Positions 18,026 to 28,640 are shown, counted from the first letter of the stretch. The stretch is DNA of 64,000 nucleotides from CAVONV01 sp963697355 (GCA_963697355.1 CAVONV010000001.1:1-64000), one strand, 5' to 3'. Numbers and translations are program-made. The notes: generated by a model from the sequence alone, not told the origin.

Positions 18026-18361
18026 CTGGGACGAAAAGCGCGTCGGATCTTCGAGGCGGCCGATTCCGGAGCATCCTTGATTCAGGTTCCGACAATCGTT
18101 CTCTGGGAAGTGTCTCTTCTTCTTCGACAGAATTACATCGTTCTTCCACAACGATTTGATCACTGGTGTAGAAGCATTGACTCGAGCCGAGGATTCTCTA
18201 TCCTCCCGCTCGAGTGGACGGATATTGATGAAGCGAGAGCCTTACCCTTCGCAGATCCCTACGATTGCCTCATTTCCGGAGCGTCAAGGCGAATGACCTT
18301 GCCACTGATCACTAAAGACGATGTGATAGCCTCTTCCGGGTTGGTCGATACAATCTGGTGA
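18026..18361 (+). pseudogene. PIN-domain (VapC-like) toxin lacking its first strand
   Basis: The frame reads LGRKARRIFEAADSGASLIQ, VPTIVLWEVSLLLRQ, FSILPLEWTDIDEARALPFA and DPYDCLISGASRRMTLPLIT. The Glu of LWE, the FADPYD acidic pair and the late D (TKDDVI) of PIN nucleases are visible. The opening DTHxxxW strand with the first catalytic Asp is absent: upstream text (SLTIINPSNKKSR) is unrelated. An ATG at 18077 could give a shorter product, still without the first Asp. No antitoxin gene is adjacent. Probably dead. Confidence 0.6.
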
Positions 18362-18539
18362 GCAGCCGCCATCCGTCTTTCAGGTTCTCTTAGAACATGT
18401 ATATCCAATGAAGCTAGTTCTTACCTCGCTGAACGCGACGGTTCGAGCTCCTAGTTCCGAGCCGGGAGTATCTCCTTGACACTCGTGGAGCTTCTGCTCG
18501 CATCGACGGTGGTACTCGCCATCTCGTCCGCTGCTGTCG

Positions 18540-18917
18540 ACACTCCGCATCTCTACCGCCCCCGCAATAGCGTATCCTTTTGGGTTTTTGGCCCGGTTTG
18601 GACGGCGCTCTATCTCATAATGGGGATTGCCGCCTACCTCGTGTGGAAAAAAGGACTCGAAGCACCGGGAGTCAAAAGGCATTGTGGTTGTTTCTAATAC
18701 AACTCGGCCTCAACGGGATCTGGTCTCTCCTGTTTTTTGGAATGCGTTCTCCGGGCATCGCCTTCGTTGAGATCGTTCTACTTTGGTGCGTCATCGTTGC
18801 GACGTGCGTTTCTTTTTTCAAGCAGAGTAAAACAGCGGGAGCCCTGCTCATACCTTATTGGGCTGGGTGAGTTTTGCGGCGGTTCTCAACTTCTGGCTTT
18901 GGAGACTCAACACATGA
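18540..18917 (+). pseudogene. TspO/MBR-family membrane protein, frameshifted
   Basis: The text FWVFGPVWTALYLIMGIAAY with LVWKKGLE is the conserved WVFGPVWTxLYxxMGIAxxLVW of TspO tryptophan-rich sensory proteins. After a frame change near 18675 it continues KALWLFLIQLGLNGIWSLLF and FGMRSPGIAFVEIVLLWCVI. After another near 18865 it gives WVSFAAVLNFWLWRLNT and a stop. TspO proteins bind porphyrins in the membrane. Two frameshifts and a disturbed N-terminus make this a remnant. Confidence 0.7.
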
Positions 18918-19540
18918 CGCGAGCTCCGCGAGCTATGAAATGCGCCTATAGCGCTGGTAGCTCCACTGACTGGATCTTAAGTCGGCATTGAAAACAACAA
19001 ACGCATGCACGACACCAATCGTTACTCCGACCTCTGTCTCGGGCGAACCAACAAACGACCTCGAATGCTAGAGAACCCAGAGGCCATCTAGGTCCCTTTC
19101 ATGTCCCGGGCGAGTTGAGAGCCGGATTCTCAGTGGGAAAGTACGGAGCAGAAAACGAGAGAGTCCTCCGGAAGCAAAGGACGCCGATTCCAGCCAACGA
19201 CATGTGGACCGGCGCTTTGGTTCTCGAGCACGACCTCCCGTCTGTCATCGAGACCACCATTTCGACTATTTACCACAAATCACCAGGATTTCCACCCTCG
19301 ACGGCCTCTCCGGCTCTCGATAAACCACGGTATATTGTGGTTCAACGAAATACCGTGGGCGTTGGGGATCATCAAACTCAAAACAAAGTGTCTTTTGGAT
19401 CGACGTAAACCGAACGACCACAACCGCTTACGAAATGATTCGCCCGTACTGCGGCCCATGGCACGGATCTTTCAATTGCCGGTGTCGGGGGACATGCAGA
19501 AAACCACGCACAACGGAGCCTTGCCAAAAGGGAAATCGAC
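18918..19540. other. Gene-free stretch
   Basis: About 620 bases without a supportable gene. The only structure seen is the 34 bp palindromic repeat at 19325-19358. Confidence 0.5.
19325..19358. repeat. 34 bp REP-like palindrome, copy 1
   Basis: Outer arms CCACGGTAT and ATACCGTGG are perfect, while the inner right arm has decayed (CAACGA instead of CCACAA). It has the same length and layout as the copies at 36201, 41893 and 47915. Confidence 0.7.
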
Positions 19541-19545
19541 ATGTC

Positions 19546-19698
19546 GGTGGAGGTATCGGAAAGCGTTTCCAGCTCGGCTCCCAACCGGTGGCTCTTTCCG
19601 TCCACGGCTATTTCAATGTCATCAAACCCGAAGGCGCGCCCGACGGGCTGGTCCGGGTCAATTTTGTACTGCCGATACCCGGGAGTTTTCGGCGATAG
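19546..19698 (+). pseudogene. Outer-membrane beta-barrel C-terminal remnant
   Basis: The text GGGIGKRFQLGSQPVALSVH and GYFNVIKPEGAPDGLVRVNF ending VLPIPGSFRR resembles the last strands of MetA-type/neuromedin-U-like transporters. The intact gene at 21604 is a similar barrel, so an earlier sulfatase-barrel unit may have stood here. The rest of the gene is missing. Confidence 0.45.
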
Positions 19699-19796
19699 TC
19701 GGGCATGTGACGGTTCGCTTATGCAAAGGATGAAACAACTGGTGACCGTAGAATGGAGACTGGAATGAGATCGGAGTATTTAACTACTGTCGGCTG

Positions 19797-19862
19797 CTCA
19801 AGCAGATCGACGCCTTCAAGCGTCTGCAGGAGCTTGAAAGCATTGCCCAACCGAACAACTAA
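19797..19862 (+). pseudogene. Arylsulfatase C-terminal remnant
   Basis: The frame reads LKQIDAFKRLQELESIAQPN and N-stop. It matches the end of the next gene (LKQMDAMKRLQQLESIARPN) at most positions. It is the last 21 codons of a lost upstream paralogue, directly followed by the ribosome site of the surviving copy. Confidence 0.7.
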
Positions 19863-19878
19863 AGAAAGGAGTTTACGA

Positions 19879-21461
19879 ATGAGATTATCAGACCGATTTT
19901 CTTGGCTGGTTATGGCAGCCATGGTGTTGGCGTTCGTTGCGCCGCACTCCGCTTTCGCACAAGACAAGCCCAACATCCTCGTCATCTGGGGCGACGACAT
20001 CGGCTGGTCACAACATCAGCGCCTACAACCACGGGCATCATGGGCTACCAGACGCCCAACATCGACCGCATCGCCCAGGAAGGCGCGATGTTCACCGACT
20101 TCTACGCGCAGCAGAGCTGCACCGCCGGCCGCGCGTCGTTCATCCTCGGCCAGCATCCGTTCCGCACCGGACTGCTGACCATCGGCATGCCAGGCTCGGA
20201 TCACGGCATGCCGGACTGGGCGCCGACCATCGCCGACCTGCTCAAGGACCAGGGCTACACCAGCGGCCAGTTCGGCAAGAACCATCTCGGCGACCGCGAC
20301 AAGCACCTGCCGACCAAGCACGGCTTCGACGAGTTCTTCGGCAATCTCTATCACCTGAACGCCGAGGAGGAGCCGGAGACCTACTACTACCCGAAGGACC
20401 CGGAGTTTCGAAAGAAGTTCGGCCCGCGCGGCGTCATCCACTCCTACGCCGACGGCCGCATCGAGGACACCGGGCCGCTGACCCGAAAGCGCATGGAGAC
20501 GGTGGACGAGGAGTTCCACGCCGCGGCGATGGACTTCATCGATCGGGCGCACGCAGCAGAACAAGCCGTTCTTCGTCTGGTACAACGCCACCCGCATGCA
20601 CGTCTGGACGCGTCTGAAGGAGGAGTCGGTGGGTCGGACCGGCATCGGCCTCTATCCGGACGGCATGGTGGAGCACGACGACATGGTCGGTCAAGTGCTG
20701 AAGAAGCTCGACGATCTCGGCATCGCCGACAACACGATCGTCATCTACTCCACCGACAACGGCGCAGAGACCTTCACTTGGCCGGACGGCGGGATCACCC
20801 CGTTCCACGGCGAGAAGGGGACCACCTGGGAAGGTGGTTTCCGCGTCCCCTGTGTGGTGCGCTGGCCGGGAGTCATCGAGCCGGGAACCGTATACAACGA
20901 CATCATGTCGCAGGAGGACTGGCTGCCGACGTTGCTTCACGCGGCGGGCGTTCCGGGAATCGTCGAAAAGGTGAAGCAGGGTTACGAGGCGAACGGAAAG
21001 ACCTTCCGGGTCCACCTCGACGGCAACGACTTCCTGCCTTTCTTCAAGGGCGAGGTCGACGCGCCCCCCGCAAGTCGATCATCTACTTCAGCCAGGGCGG
21101 CGAGCTGAACGCGGTTCGCTACGAGAACTGGAAGATCCATTTCGCCATGCAGCAAGGAAACATCGCCACCGCGACACGCGAGATAACCGGCTGGCCGGCG
21201 ATCGTCAACCTGCGTGCCGATCCCTACGAGAAGATGATGCACGAAGCGGAGATGGGCTACTTGCGCTGGTATGCGGACAACATGTGGATCTTCGTGCCAA
21301 TCCAAACGGTGATCAAGGAGTTCTTGATGACGATTCCGGACTACCCCTTCCAGGAGGGCAGCAGCTTGAACGCCGCCGGTATCAACTACGGGACGCTCAA
21401 GCAGATGGATGCCATGAAGCGTTTGCAGCAGCTCGAAAGTATCGCGCGGCCCAACAACTGA
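19879..21461 (+). pseudogene. Arylsulfatase (FGly type), frameshifted
   Basis: ATG at 19879 (AAAGGAG 7 bases upstream) begins MRLSDRFSWLVMAAMVLAFV, a Sec signal ending near AFAQ. Then come KPNILVIWGDDIGW (metal ligands), and after a one-base shift near 20015 SCTAGRASFILG, the C-T-A-x-R formylglycine motif. GQFGKNHLGD carries the catalytic Lys and His. After a shift near 20560 comes NKPFFVWYNATRMHVWT, then YSTDNGAETFTWPDGG with Asp/Asn ligands. After a third shift near 21065 comes KSIIYFSQGGELNAVRYENW. With the three shifts repaired it is a ~525-residue periplasmic sulfatase. It could be active if the shifts are sequencing errors. Confidence 0.85.
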
Positions 21462-21477
21462 GAAAAGGAGATTACAG

Positions 21478-21525
21478 GTGAGATTACTGAACAGATTGCC
21501 CTGGATGATAGCGACGTCGAAGTAA
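21478..21525 (+). pseudogene. Arylsulfatase N-terminal remnant
   Basis: GTG at 21478, preceded by AAAAGGAG, reads VRLLNRLPWMIATSK and stops. It mirrors the start of the preceding sulfatase (MRLSDRFSWLVMAA) with the same spacing from the previous stop, so it is the 5' stump of a third tandem copy. Confidence 0.6.
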
Positions 21526-21603
21526 CCCGTTGACGATTGTCTGTACCTTGCGCCGGGCTCTTTCGCGGGGCCCGGCGCCGAGTCACCCGATAAGGAGCAC
21601 CTA

Positions 21604-22509
21604 ATGAACACGAAACGGAAGCACCGCGCCACCGTCCTCGCCGGGGCGATGGCGTTCGTCTTGACGCTGACGCCCGGGTGGGTGGCCGCGGACGAAGACC
21701 CCGATGTATCGCCGGAGGCGGATAGCCAACAGGCCGCGGGCGATGCCGACGCTGAAGAGGGGCAGGACGCCCTGAACAAGGCCCTCGACTCCACCGCGAC
21801 GCAGTGGAGTTTCCAGTTCGCCTACCAGGTGATGCCCGATTACCACCAAGACACTTTAGATAACGGACAAACGCGCCCGGTCGGCTCGACCGACTACCTC
21901 CAGGCTCGCATCGTGGCTCCGATACCGCTCAAGGGCTTCACGATCCTGCCGCGGCTGACGCTGCGACACTACGAGAATGCGCAAGGGCAATCGGGCCTCG
22001 GCAACACCGAGCTCTTTGGTTTGATCATCCCCGGTTTCATGGATTGGGGTTCGGGACGAGCGGGCGCCGGTCCCCTCGTCACGTTCCCGGGCAACGAGAA
22101 CGTCGCCCGCGATGAGTGGGGCTACGGCTTCGCCGCCGCCGCCGTGAACAGCAGCGGCCCTTGGTACTACGGCTTGCTCTTCACCCAGACGTGGCGGAGC
22201 ATCGACCCCACCGCGCTTCCGCCGGGCAAGTCGGACACCAACCCGCTCGGCATCGCGCTGTTCTTGAACTTCCAACTCGGCGGCGGGTGGTACATAGGAA
22301 ATGGGGACATGGTCGCCCTTTATGACTGGGATTCCAAGAAGTTCTACTTCCCGATCGGGGTTCGCTTCGGCAAGGTCATCGTGAAGGACAATGGTAGCTG
22401 GAACATCTACGGGGAGTACCAGACGAGCTTGATCTATAAAGACTGGCTCGGTTCTGCGGTCAAGAACTCGTTCCGGTTCAACGTGAGCTACACGATCCCG
22501 GTGGGCTAA
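21604..22509 (+). CDS. Outer-membrane beta-barrel (transporter / neuromedin-U-like)
   Basis: The 301-residue protein has a Sec signal (LAGAMAFVLTLTPGWVAADE), an acidic Asp/Glu/Gln-rich linker to about residue 55, and beta-strand text with many aromatic residues: WSFQFAYQVMPDYHQ, TILPRLTLRHYENAQGQSG, WGYGFAAAAVNSSGPWYYGL, GGGWYIGNGDMVALYDWDSK and a final SFRFNVSYTIPVG. This layout is typical of MetA-pathway-like outer-membrane channels. The gene is intact although its neighbours are frameshifted. It follows the sulfatase on the same strand, suggesting that it moves sulfatase substrates or products, which is inference. Confidence 0.7.
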   Translation: MNTKRKHRATVLAGAMAFVLTLTPGWVAADEDPDVSPEADSQQAAGDADAEEGQDALNKALDSTATQWSFQFAYQVMPDYHQDTLDNGQTRPVGSTDYLQARIVAPIPLKGFTILPRLTLRHYENAQGQSGLGNTELFGLIIPGFMDWGSGRAGAGPLVTFPGNENVARDEWGYGFAAAAVNSSGPWYYGLLFTQTWRSIDPTALPPGKSDTNPLGIALFLNFQLGGGWYIGNGDMVALYDWDSKKFYFPIGVRFGKVIVKDNGSWNIYGEYQTSLIYKDWLGSAVKNSFRFNVSYTIPVG

Positions 22510-22522
22510 ACAAACAGAAAAT

Positions 22523-22547
22523 AGGACAGGAAAAAACGTCCTTTTTT
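22523..22547 (+). terminator. Possible intrinsic terminator after the beta-barrel gene
   Basis: AGGAC at 22523 pairs with GTCCT at 22538, followed by a run of T. The stem is only five pairs, so the terminator would be weak. Confidence 0.35.
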
Positions 22548-22622
22548 GATTGTTTGAATACAGGACGCACTCTACTTTGAATTAACTAGCAACTCGCAAC
22601 ATCATTTGGTTAGAAAAATCAC

Positions 22623-23661
22623 ATGAAAAGACAACACATACCTATCCTCTTGAAAACCATCGGCACAATAGGCTGCATTCTGGCGCTCACCGTTCTCTCG
22701 TCCTGCAGCCATCCCGCCGTCCACGAAAGTGCAGCCGCGTCGGCCGACCCTCTGCCGTCCTGGAACGACGGAGAAGCTCAACAGTCGATCCTCGATTTCG
22801 TCGGCCGGGTCACCGACCCGGCGAGTCCCGATTTCGTCCCCGAGGCCGAGCGGATCGCCACCTTCGACAACGACGGCACCTTGTGGGCCGAGCAGCCACT
22901 CTACTTCCAGTTTCTCTTCGCCATCGACCGGGTTAAGGCGCTCGCTCCGGAGCATCCTGAGTGGAAGACCGCAACAGCCCTTCAAGGCCGTGCTCGAGGA
23001 TGACAAGGAGGCCCTCGCCGGCAGCGGGCATGCACGGACTGATTGAGCTCGTCATGGCCACCCACGCCGGCATGACGACCGAGGAGTTCGAGCAGATCGT
23101 GACCGAGTTGGCTCGCCACCACGACGCACCCGACCAGCGGGCGGCCATTCACCGAGATGGTCTATCAGCCCATGCTCGAGCTACTCGACTATCTCCGCGC
23201 CAACGGATTCAAGACCTATATCGTTTCGGGCGGCGGCATCGAGTTCATGCGCCCGTGGACCGAGGCTGTCTATGGCATTCCGCCCGAGCAGGTGGTGGGC
23301 TCGAGCATCAAGACCGAGTTCGAGGTCCGCGACGGCGAACCCGTTCTGGTCACGTCTCCCGGAGCTGAACTTCATTGACGACAAGGAAGGCAAAGCCGGT
23401 CGGCATCAACTCGCACATCGGCCGCCGTCCGATCGCCGCCTTCGGCAACTCGGACGGCGATTTCCAGATGCTCGAGTGGACCACCGCAGGCGACGGGCGC
23501 CCGCCTGGGAGTTCTCGTCCACCACACCGACGTCAGAGCGCGAGTGGGCCTACGACCGCGAGTCGCACATCGGACGTCTCGACCGCGGTTTGGACGAGGC
23601 CGATGCGCGCGGCTGGATCGTCGTCAGCATGAAGGACGACTGGCGTAGAATCTTTCCCTGA
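22623..23661 (+). pseudogene. HAD-fold phosphatase-like lipoprotein, frameshifted
   Basis: The start MKRQHIPILLKTIGTIGCIL leads to ALTVLSSCSH, a lipobox with the cysteine near residue 35. RIATFDNDGTLWAEQPLYFQ is HAD motif I with its nucleophile Asp. Pieces in changing frames then give AAGMHGLIELVMATHAGMTT, MVYQPMLELLDYLRANGFKT with YIVSGGGIEFM (motif II region), GEPVLV, NFIDDKEGKPVGI, PIAAFGNSDGDFQMLEWT (motif IV acidic pair) and WAYDRESHIGRLDRGLDEAD to the end. About five frame changes occur at GC-rich runs. The order is that of one ~340-residue lipid-anchored phosphatase-like protein. Confidence 0.75.
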
Positions 23662-23689
23662 AAACATCAACGAACCGCGAGGAGACCTC

Positions 23690-24662
<973 letters not shown>

Positions 24663-24684
24663 GGTTACGTCCGGAGATCAAACG

Positions 24685-25649
24685 ATGGACTGGTCGAAGA
24701 TCAAACGAAATCGCGCCGCATCGCCGAGGCGCCGGGGGTCTACGCCGACCTCGACGAGCTGATCCGCATCCAGTTCAAGGCCCGCGACTTCTCATTCAAA
24801 CCGCAGCAACCCGTCACCAGTATCCTCTCGGGCCGCTACGCGTCGCGGCTGCGCGGCCGTGGCCTCAATTTCGAAGAGCTCCGCCGATACCACCCGGGCG
24901 ACGATATCCGGACCATGGACTGGAAGGTCACGGCTCGAACCCGAAGCGCCGCACGTGAGGGTCTACACCGAGGAGAAGGACCGCGCCGTGCTGCTGCTGG
25001 TGGACCAGCGTCAGAACATGTTCTTCGGTACCCGCGACCGCCTCAAGTCGGTGACCGCCGCCGAGCTGGCGGCGCTTGGCCGCGTGGCGGGCCCTCGGCG
25101 GTTGGCGACCGTATCGGCGCCATCGTCTTCAACGACACCGAGATGATGGAGATACGCGCCCGGCGGAGCCGGCAGAACGTCATGCAGATCCTCGGCGAGG
25201 TGGTTCGGCAGAATCACGTACTGACCGCCGATTCAACCGTGCCCGCGAACCCCGGCCAGCTGAACAAGGCGCTCGAGAAGGCCCGGGTGCTCGCTCCACA
25301 CGACGTGCTGGTCGTGATCATCACCGACGGGATGGGAACTGACTCGGAGACCGAGCGGTTCACCGCCGGACTCGTCGAGCACAACGACGTACTCATGCTA
25401 CTGGTCCACGATCCCGTCCGCCTCGATCCGACAGGTCCGCGGTTGACGGTCTCGGACGGCTCGCTGCAGATGGACCTCGACCTTTCCGACCCCAAAGTGA
25501 GCGGCGCCATCGCAGACGACTATCGCAACGAGCAGGAAGAAGTGACCCATTTCCTGCGTAGGCTGTCGGCGCCGCTGCTGATGATCAGCAACCAGGGGGA
25601 CGTGGTGCAGCAGGTGCGACGGCTGCTCGGCGTACCCGGGAGACGGTGA
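24685..25649 (+). pseudogene. DUF58 protein of the MoxR/Bat operon, frameshifted
   Basis: ATG at 24685 gives MDWSKIK, then a shift into RRIAEAPGVYADLDELIRIQ. The DUF58 hallmark LRGRGLNFEELRRYHPGDDI with RTMDWKVTART is present. After a shift near 24945 comes RVYTEEKDRAVLLLVDQRQN (VWA-like strand with DQRQN in place of DxSxS). After another near 25095 comes VGDRIGAIVFNDTEMMEIRA to the end. DUF58 proteins usually link MoxR to the VWA components. The stop overlaps the next ATG (TGATG at 25647-25651). Confidence 0.8.
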
Positions 25650-26098
25650 TGCCCCAAGACGCCGCCAGTCTCCAGAATCTGCGTGACATCGTCGTCCCGG
25701 AACCACCGCCGGTGTGGCCCCCCGCACCGGGCGTCTGGGTTCTGCTGGTCATCGTTCTCGCGGTCGTCCTGGCCCTCTTTCTCTGGTGGTGGCGCGCCAG
25801 TCAAAAAAACGCCTACCGCCGCGCCGGGCTCGCATTGCTCGAGGGCGCCCGCACCTCACGCGAAATCAATATCGTTCTCAAACGAGTCGCCCTCGCTGCG
25901 TGGCCCCGGGCCGAGGTCGCCCCGCTCTACGGCGACGAATGGGCGGAATTTCTCGACGGCTCCTGCTCACGGACCCGTTTTTCCTCCCTCGGCATGATCG
26001 ACGACGGCGCCGAGCCCTCGAAGGACGTGCAACGCCTCGCCCACACCTGGATCCGGCACCACCGCGCCCCTTCCGGAACCCGGGCAAGCGGGAGCTGA
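25649..26098 (+). CDS. DUF4381 single-pass membrane protein
   Basis: The 149-residue protein begins MPQDAASLQNLRDIVVPEPP with PVWPPAPG, the proline-rich lead-in of DUF4381. One transmembrane helix follows (VWVLLVIVLAVVLALFLWWW), then a cytoplasmic part with LKRVALAAWPRAEVAPLYGD and EWAEFLD. ATG at 25649 overlaps the DUF58 stop, and the gene ends one base before the next start. DUF4381 sits between DUF58 and VWA genes in many MoxR operons. The C-terminal serine/arginine tail looks variable. From this gene on the operon has no frameshift. Confidence 0.8.
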   Translation: MPQDAASLQNLRDIVVPEPPPVWPPAPGVWVLLVIVLAVVLALFLWWWRASQKNAYRRAGLALLEGARTSREINIVLKRVALAAWPRAEVAPLYGDEWAEFLDGSCSRTRFSSLGMIDDGAEPSKDVQRLAHTWIRHHRAPSGTRASGS

Positions 26099-26099
26099 G

Positions 26100-27095
26100 A
26101 TGTATACCCTCGCCCACCCTCAGTTGCTGTGGCTGGTCCTGCTGCCGCCGATCTTGCGCCTGGTCCTGCCGGCCTACCGCGAGCCCCGCCGGGCAATCCG
26201 CGCGACCTGGTTCGCGCGACTGTCAGATCTCCTCGGCATCGAGCCGGGTGAGGGGGCCGTGGTTGCCAGGACTTCGTTGCTCCGGATCCTCTTTCAGTGG
26301 CTGTTGTGGTCGCTGGTGGTTTTGGCTCTGGCGCGGCCCCAGTTCCTCGAGGAACCGATCCAGAAGATCATGCCCACTCGCGACCTGCTTTTGCTCGTCG
26401 ATCTCTCGGGTTCGATGGAGGCCGAGGACTTCACGAATCGAGAGGGAGAGACGGTTGATCGGCTGACCGCGGTCAAAGAGGTCCTCGACGACTTTCTGAC
26501 CCGGCGCGACGGCGACCGGGTCGGCCTGGTGGTCTTCGGCAACGCACCCTTCGTCCAGGTGCCCTTCACCCAGGACCTCGACGCCTGCCGGATGCTGCTC
26601 GAAGAGACCGCGGTCCGGATGGCCGGGCCGCGCACCGCATTCGGCGACGCGATCGGCCTCGGCATCACCTTGTTCGAAGAGAGCGAGGTCGAGGAACGGG
26701 TGATGATCGCCCTCACCGACGGCAACGACACCGGAAGCAAGGTCCCGCCTGCCGAGGCCGCCAAGATCGCCAACGACAACCAAATCCAGGTTCACGTCAT
26801 CGGCATCGGGGACCCCTCTTCGGTGGGCGAACAGGCGTTCGACGAGAAGGCCCTGCAGGCCGTTGCGGACACCACCGGCGGGCGCTATTTCTTTGCCCAG
26901 GATCGTGACGAGCTGGAAACCATCTACGCCGAGCTCGACCGTATCGGCACCCGCGATGTCGAGGCCGAAACCTACCGGCCGCGCATCGACCTCTTCCACT
27001 GGCCGCTGGCCGCGTTCCTGGTCCTCATGCTGCTCCTGCATACCGGGCTCCTGGTGCGGAATGCGTGGCGCACGAGGCGGGTCACCCATGGATGA
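26100..27095 (+). CDS. VWA-domain membrane protein (BatA-like)
   Basis: The 331-residue protein has an N-terminal aerotolerance-type segment (LAHPQLLWLVLLPPILRLVL), a helix near residues 62-80, and a VWA domain from about residue 95. The metal site is complete: LLLVDLSGSMEAEDF gives DxSxS, with the later Thr in AGPRTAFGDAIGLG and the Asp in IALTDGNDTGSK. A C-terminal helix (WPLAAFLVLMLLLHTGLLV) makes it a two-anchor protein with the VWA domain outside, as in BatA. It overlaps the next gene by 8 bases. It likely acts as the metal-dependent adaptor of the MoxR ATPase; the substrate is unknown. Confidence 0.85.
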   Translation: MYTLAHPQLLWLVLLPPILRLVLPAYREPRRAIRATWFARLSDLLGIEPGEGAVVARTSLLRILFQWLLWSLVVLALARPQFLEEPIQKIMPTRDLLLLVDLSGSMEAEDFTNREGETVDRLTAVKEVLDDFLTRRDGDRVGLVVFGNAPFVQVPFTQDLDACRMLLEETAVRMAGPRTAFGDAIGLGITLFEESEVEERVMIALTDGNDTGSKVPPAEAAKIANDNQIQVHVIGIGDPSSVGEQAFDEKALQAVADTTGGRYFFAQDRDELETIYAELDRIGTRDVEAETYRPRIDLFHWPLAAFLVLMLLLHTGLLVRNAWRTRRVTHG

Positions 27096-27999
27096 GCTGC
27101 ACCTCATGCGCCCCTTGTGGTTGTGGAGCCTGGTGCCCGCAGCTTCGATCTGGCTGAGCCTCTGGCATCTGCAGGATCGTGTCGCCGAGTGGAAGAAGCT
27201 CATCGAACCCCACTTGCTCGAACACCTCCTGGTCGGCGAACAGCGCCGCCGCCTGCTGCGGCCGATCCACCTTACGCTCATCCTGTGGGTCCTCTGCGCC
27301 GTCGCTCTGGCGGGCCCCACCTGGGAACGCGAACCGTCACCGTTCGCCGACGACCAGGCCGGGCTCATGGTCCTGCTCAAGGCGAGCACCACCATGGACG
27401 CGACCGATGTGCAGCCGTCGCGCCTCGAGCGCTCCAAGCACAAGCTCACCGACCTCCTCGAGCTGCGGGAGGGCGCTGCCACCGGGCTCATCGTCTACAG
27501 CGGCAGTGCCCACCTGGTGATGCCCCTCACCCGCGATCGGCGAATCGTCACCACGATGGCGGCCGAGATCAGTCCCGAGATCATGCCCGTGGACGGGGAT
27601 GCCCTCGGCGAAGCCATCGAGGAGGCCGCCCGCGTGTTCGACCGTGCCGGCGTTCCGGGTTCGGTGCTGGTGATCGCCGATGCGGTGTCGCCGTCGCAGG
27701 CCGATGCGCTCGCCACTGCGGCGCCGGGTCTACCGGTTCAATTCCTGGCCGTGAACCCGGCCAATGCACCACTCGACCCCAGCCTGCAAACGGCCGCGCA
27801 GGCGAGGAACGCGAAGATCATCAGGCTCTCCGTCGACCAGACTGACGTCGAACGGATCGCGCGGACGGCAGAGACCGATTTTCGCGCCACACCGATGGAC
27901 GAGGCGGGCGAGCATTGGAAGGACGGGGGTTACCTCGTGGTTCCGCTGATCGCTCTGGTCGCGCTGGCCTGGTCGCGAAAAGGGTGGGTGGTGTCATGA
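27088..27999 (+). CDS. Second VWA-like membrane protein with a degenerate metal site
   Basis: The 303-residue protein has two helices near the N-terminus (PLWLWSLVPAASIWLSLW and HLTLILWVLCAVALAGP). A VWA-like fold follows: AGLMVLLKASTTMDATDVQP, LLELREGAATGLIVYSGSAH, GDALGEAIEEAARVFDRAGV and GSVLVIADAVSPSQ. Where BatA has DxSxS this protein has KASTTM, so the first Asp is a Lys and the metal site is probably lost. The layout matches BatB. ATG at 27088 overlaps the BatA-like gene, and the stop overlaps the TPR gene as ATGA. It ends in another helix. Probably a structural partner. Confidence 0.75.
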   Translation: MDELHLMRPLWLWSLVPAASIWLSLWHLQDRVAEWKKLIEPHLLEHLLVGEQRRRLLRPIHLTLILWVLCAVALAGPTWEREPSPFADDQAGLMVLLKASTTMDATDVQPSRLERSKHKLTDLLELREGAATGLIVYSGSAHLVMPLTRDRRIVTTMAAEISPEIMPVDGDALGEAIEEAARVFDRAGVPGSVLVIADAVSPSQADALATAAPGLPVQFLAVNPANAPLDPSLQTAAQARNAKIIRLSVDQTDVERIARTAETDFRATPMDEAGEHWKDGGYLVVPLIALVALAWSRKGWVVS

Positions 28000-28640
28000 G
28001 CGGCCGGCCATCCAACGTCGTCCTCTGGTTGCTCGGCCTAGTGGTCGTCGCGGCGGTAGCCTACTGCCTGGCCGGCGGCGACTGCTCGCTGCTAACCGCG
28101 GACCAGCAGGCCTACCGCCTCTTCGAGGATGGCGACTACGAGACTGCCGCCGCCAACTTTGCCGATCCGATGTGGAGTGGCGTAGCGCTGTTTCGGCAGG
28201 GCGAGTTCGAGCAGGCGGCCGGCGTCTTCGCTGGCTTTGACACTGCAGAGGCGGCCTTCAACCAGGGCAACGCCCTCGTCATGCTGGGCAGGTACGACGA
28301 CGCGATCGCGCGATACGATCGGTCCCTCGAGCTGCGGCCCGATTGGGAGCCGGCAATCGTCAACCGGGATATCGCGGTGACGCGTGCGGCACGGCTCAAA
28401 CAAGAGGGTGGCGACATGACCGGCGGCATGCTTGGCGCCGACGACATCGTCTTTTCCGACAAGAAATCACCCCCATCGGAGCAGACCGAGCAGACCGACG
28501 GCGGCCAGCCGATGAGCGACGAGGAGATGCGCGCGATCTGGTTGCGACAGGTGACCACCAAGCCCGCCGATTTCCTGCGAGCAAAGTTCGCCTACCAGCA
28601 CGCCACCGAACCCGCGAGTACCGAAGGGGCTCGAGAATGA
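27996..28640 (+). CDS. TPR-containing membrane protein (BatC-like)
   Basis: The 214-residue protein starts MSGRPSNVVLWLLGLVVVAA, a membrane anchor, then has TPR-type repeats: QQAYRLFEDGDYETAAANFA, ALFRQGEFEQAAGVFAGFDT, NQGNALVMLGRYDDAIARYD and LRPDWEPAIVNRDIA. The tail (SDEEMRAIWLRQVTTKPADF with LRAKFAYQ) is the conserved end of the VWA-TPR family seen in these operons. ATG at 27996 overlaps the previous stop, and its stop overlaps the BatD start as ATGA. TPRs suggest a scaffolding role in the envelope complex. Confidence 0.8.
   Translation: MSGRPSNVVLWLLGLVVVAAVAYCLAGGDCSLLTADQQAYRLFEDGDYETAAANFADPMWSGVALFRQGEFEQAAGVFAGFDTAEAAFNQGNALVMLGRYDDAIARYDRSLELRPDWEPAIVNRDIAVTRAARLKQEGGDMTGGMLGADDIVFSDKKSPPSEQTEQTDGGQPMSDEEMRAIWLRQVTTKPADFLRAKFAYQHATEPASTEGARE

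Noticed and set aside
26223..27491. 422-codon open frame on the minus strand
   Set aside because: It lies antisense to the two VWA genes, which have clear domains and linked starts; its translation has no recognisable fold and reflects GC-rich codon bias.
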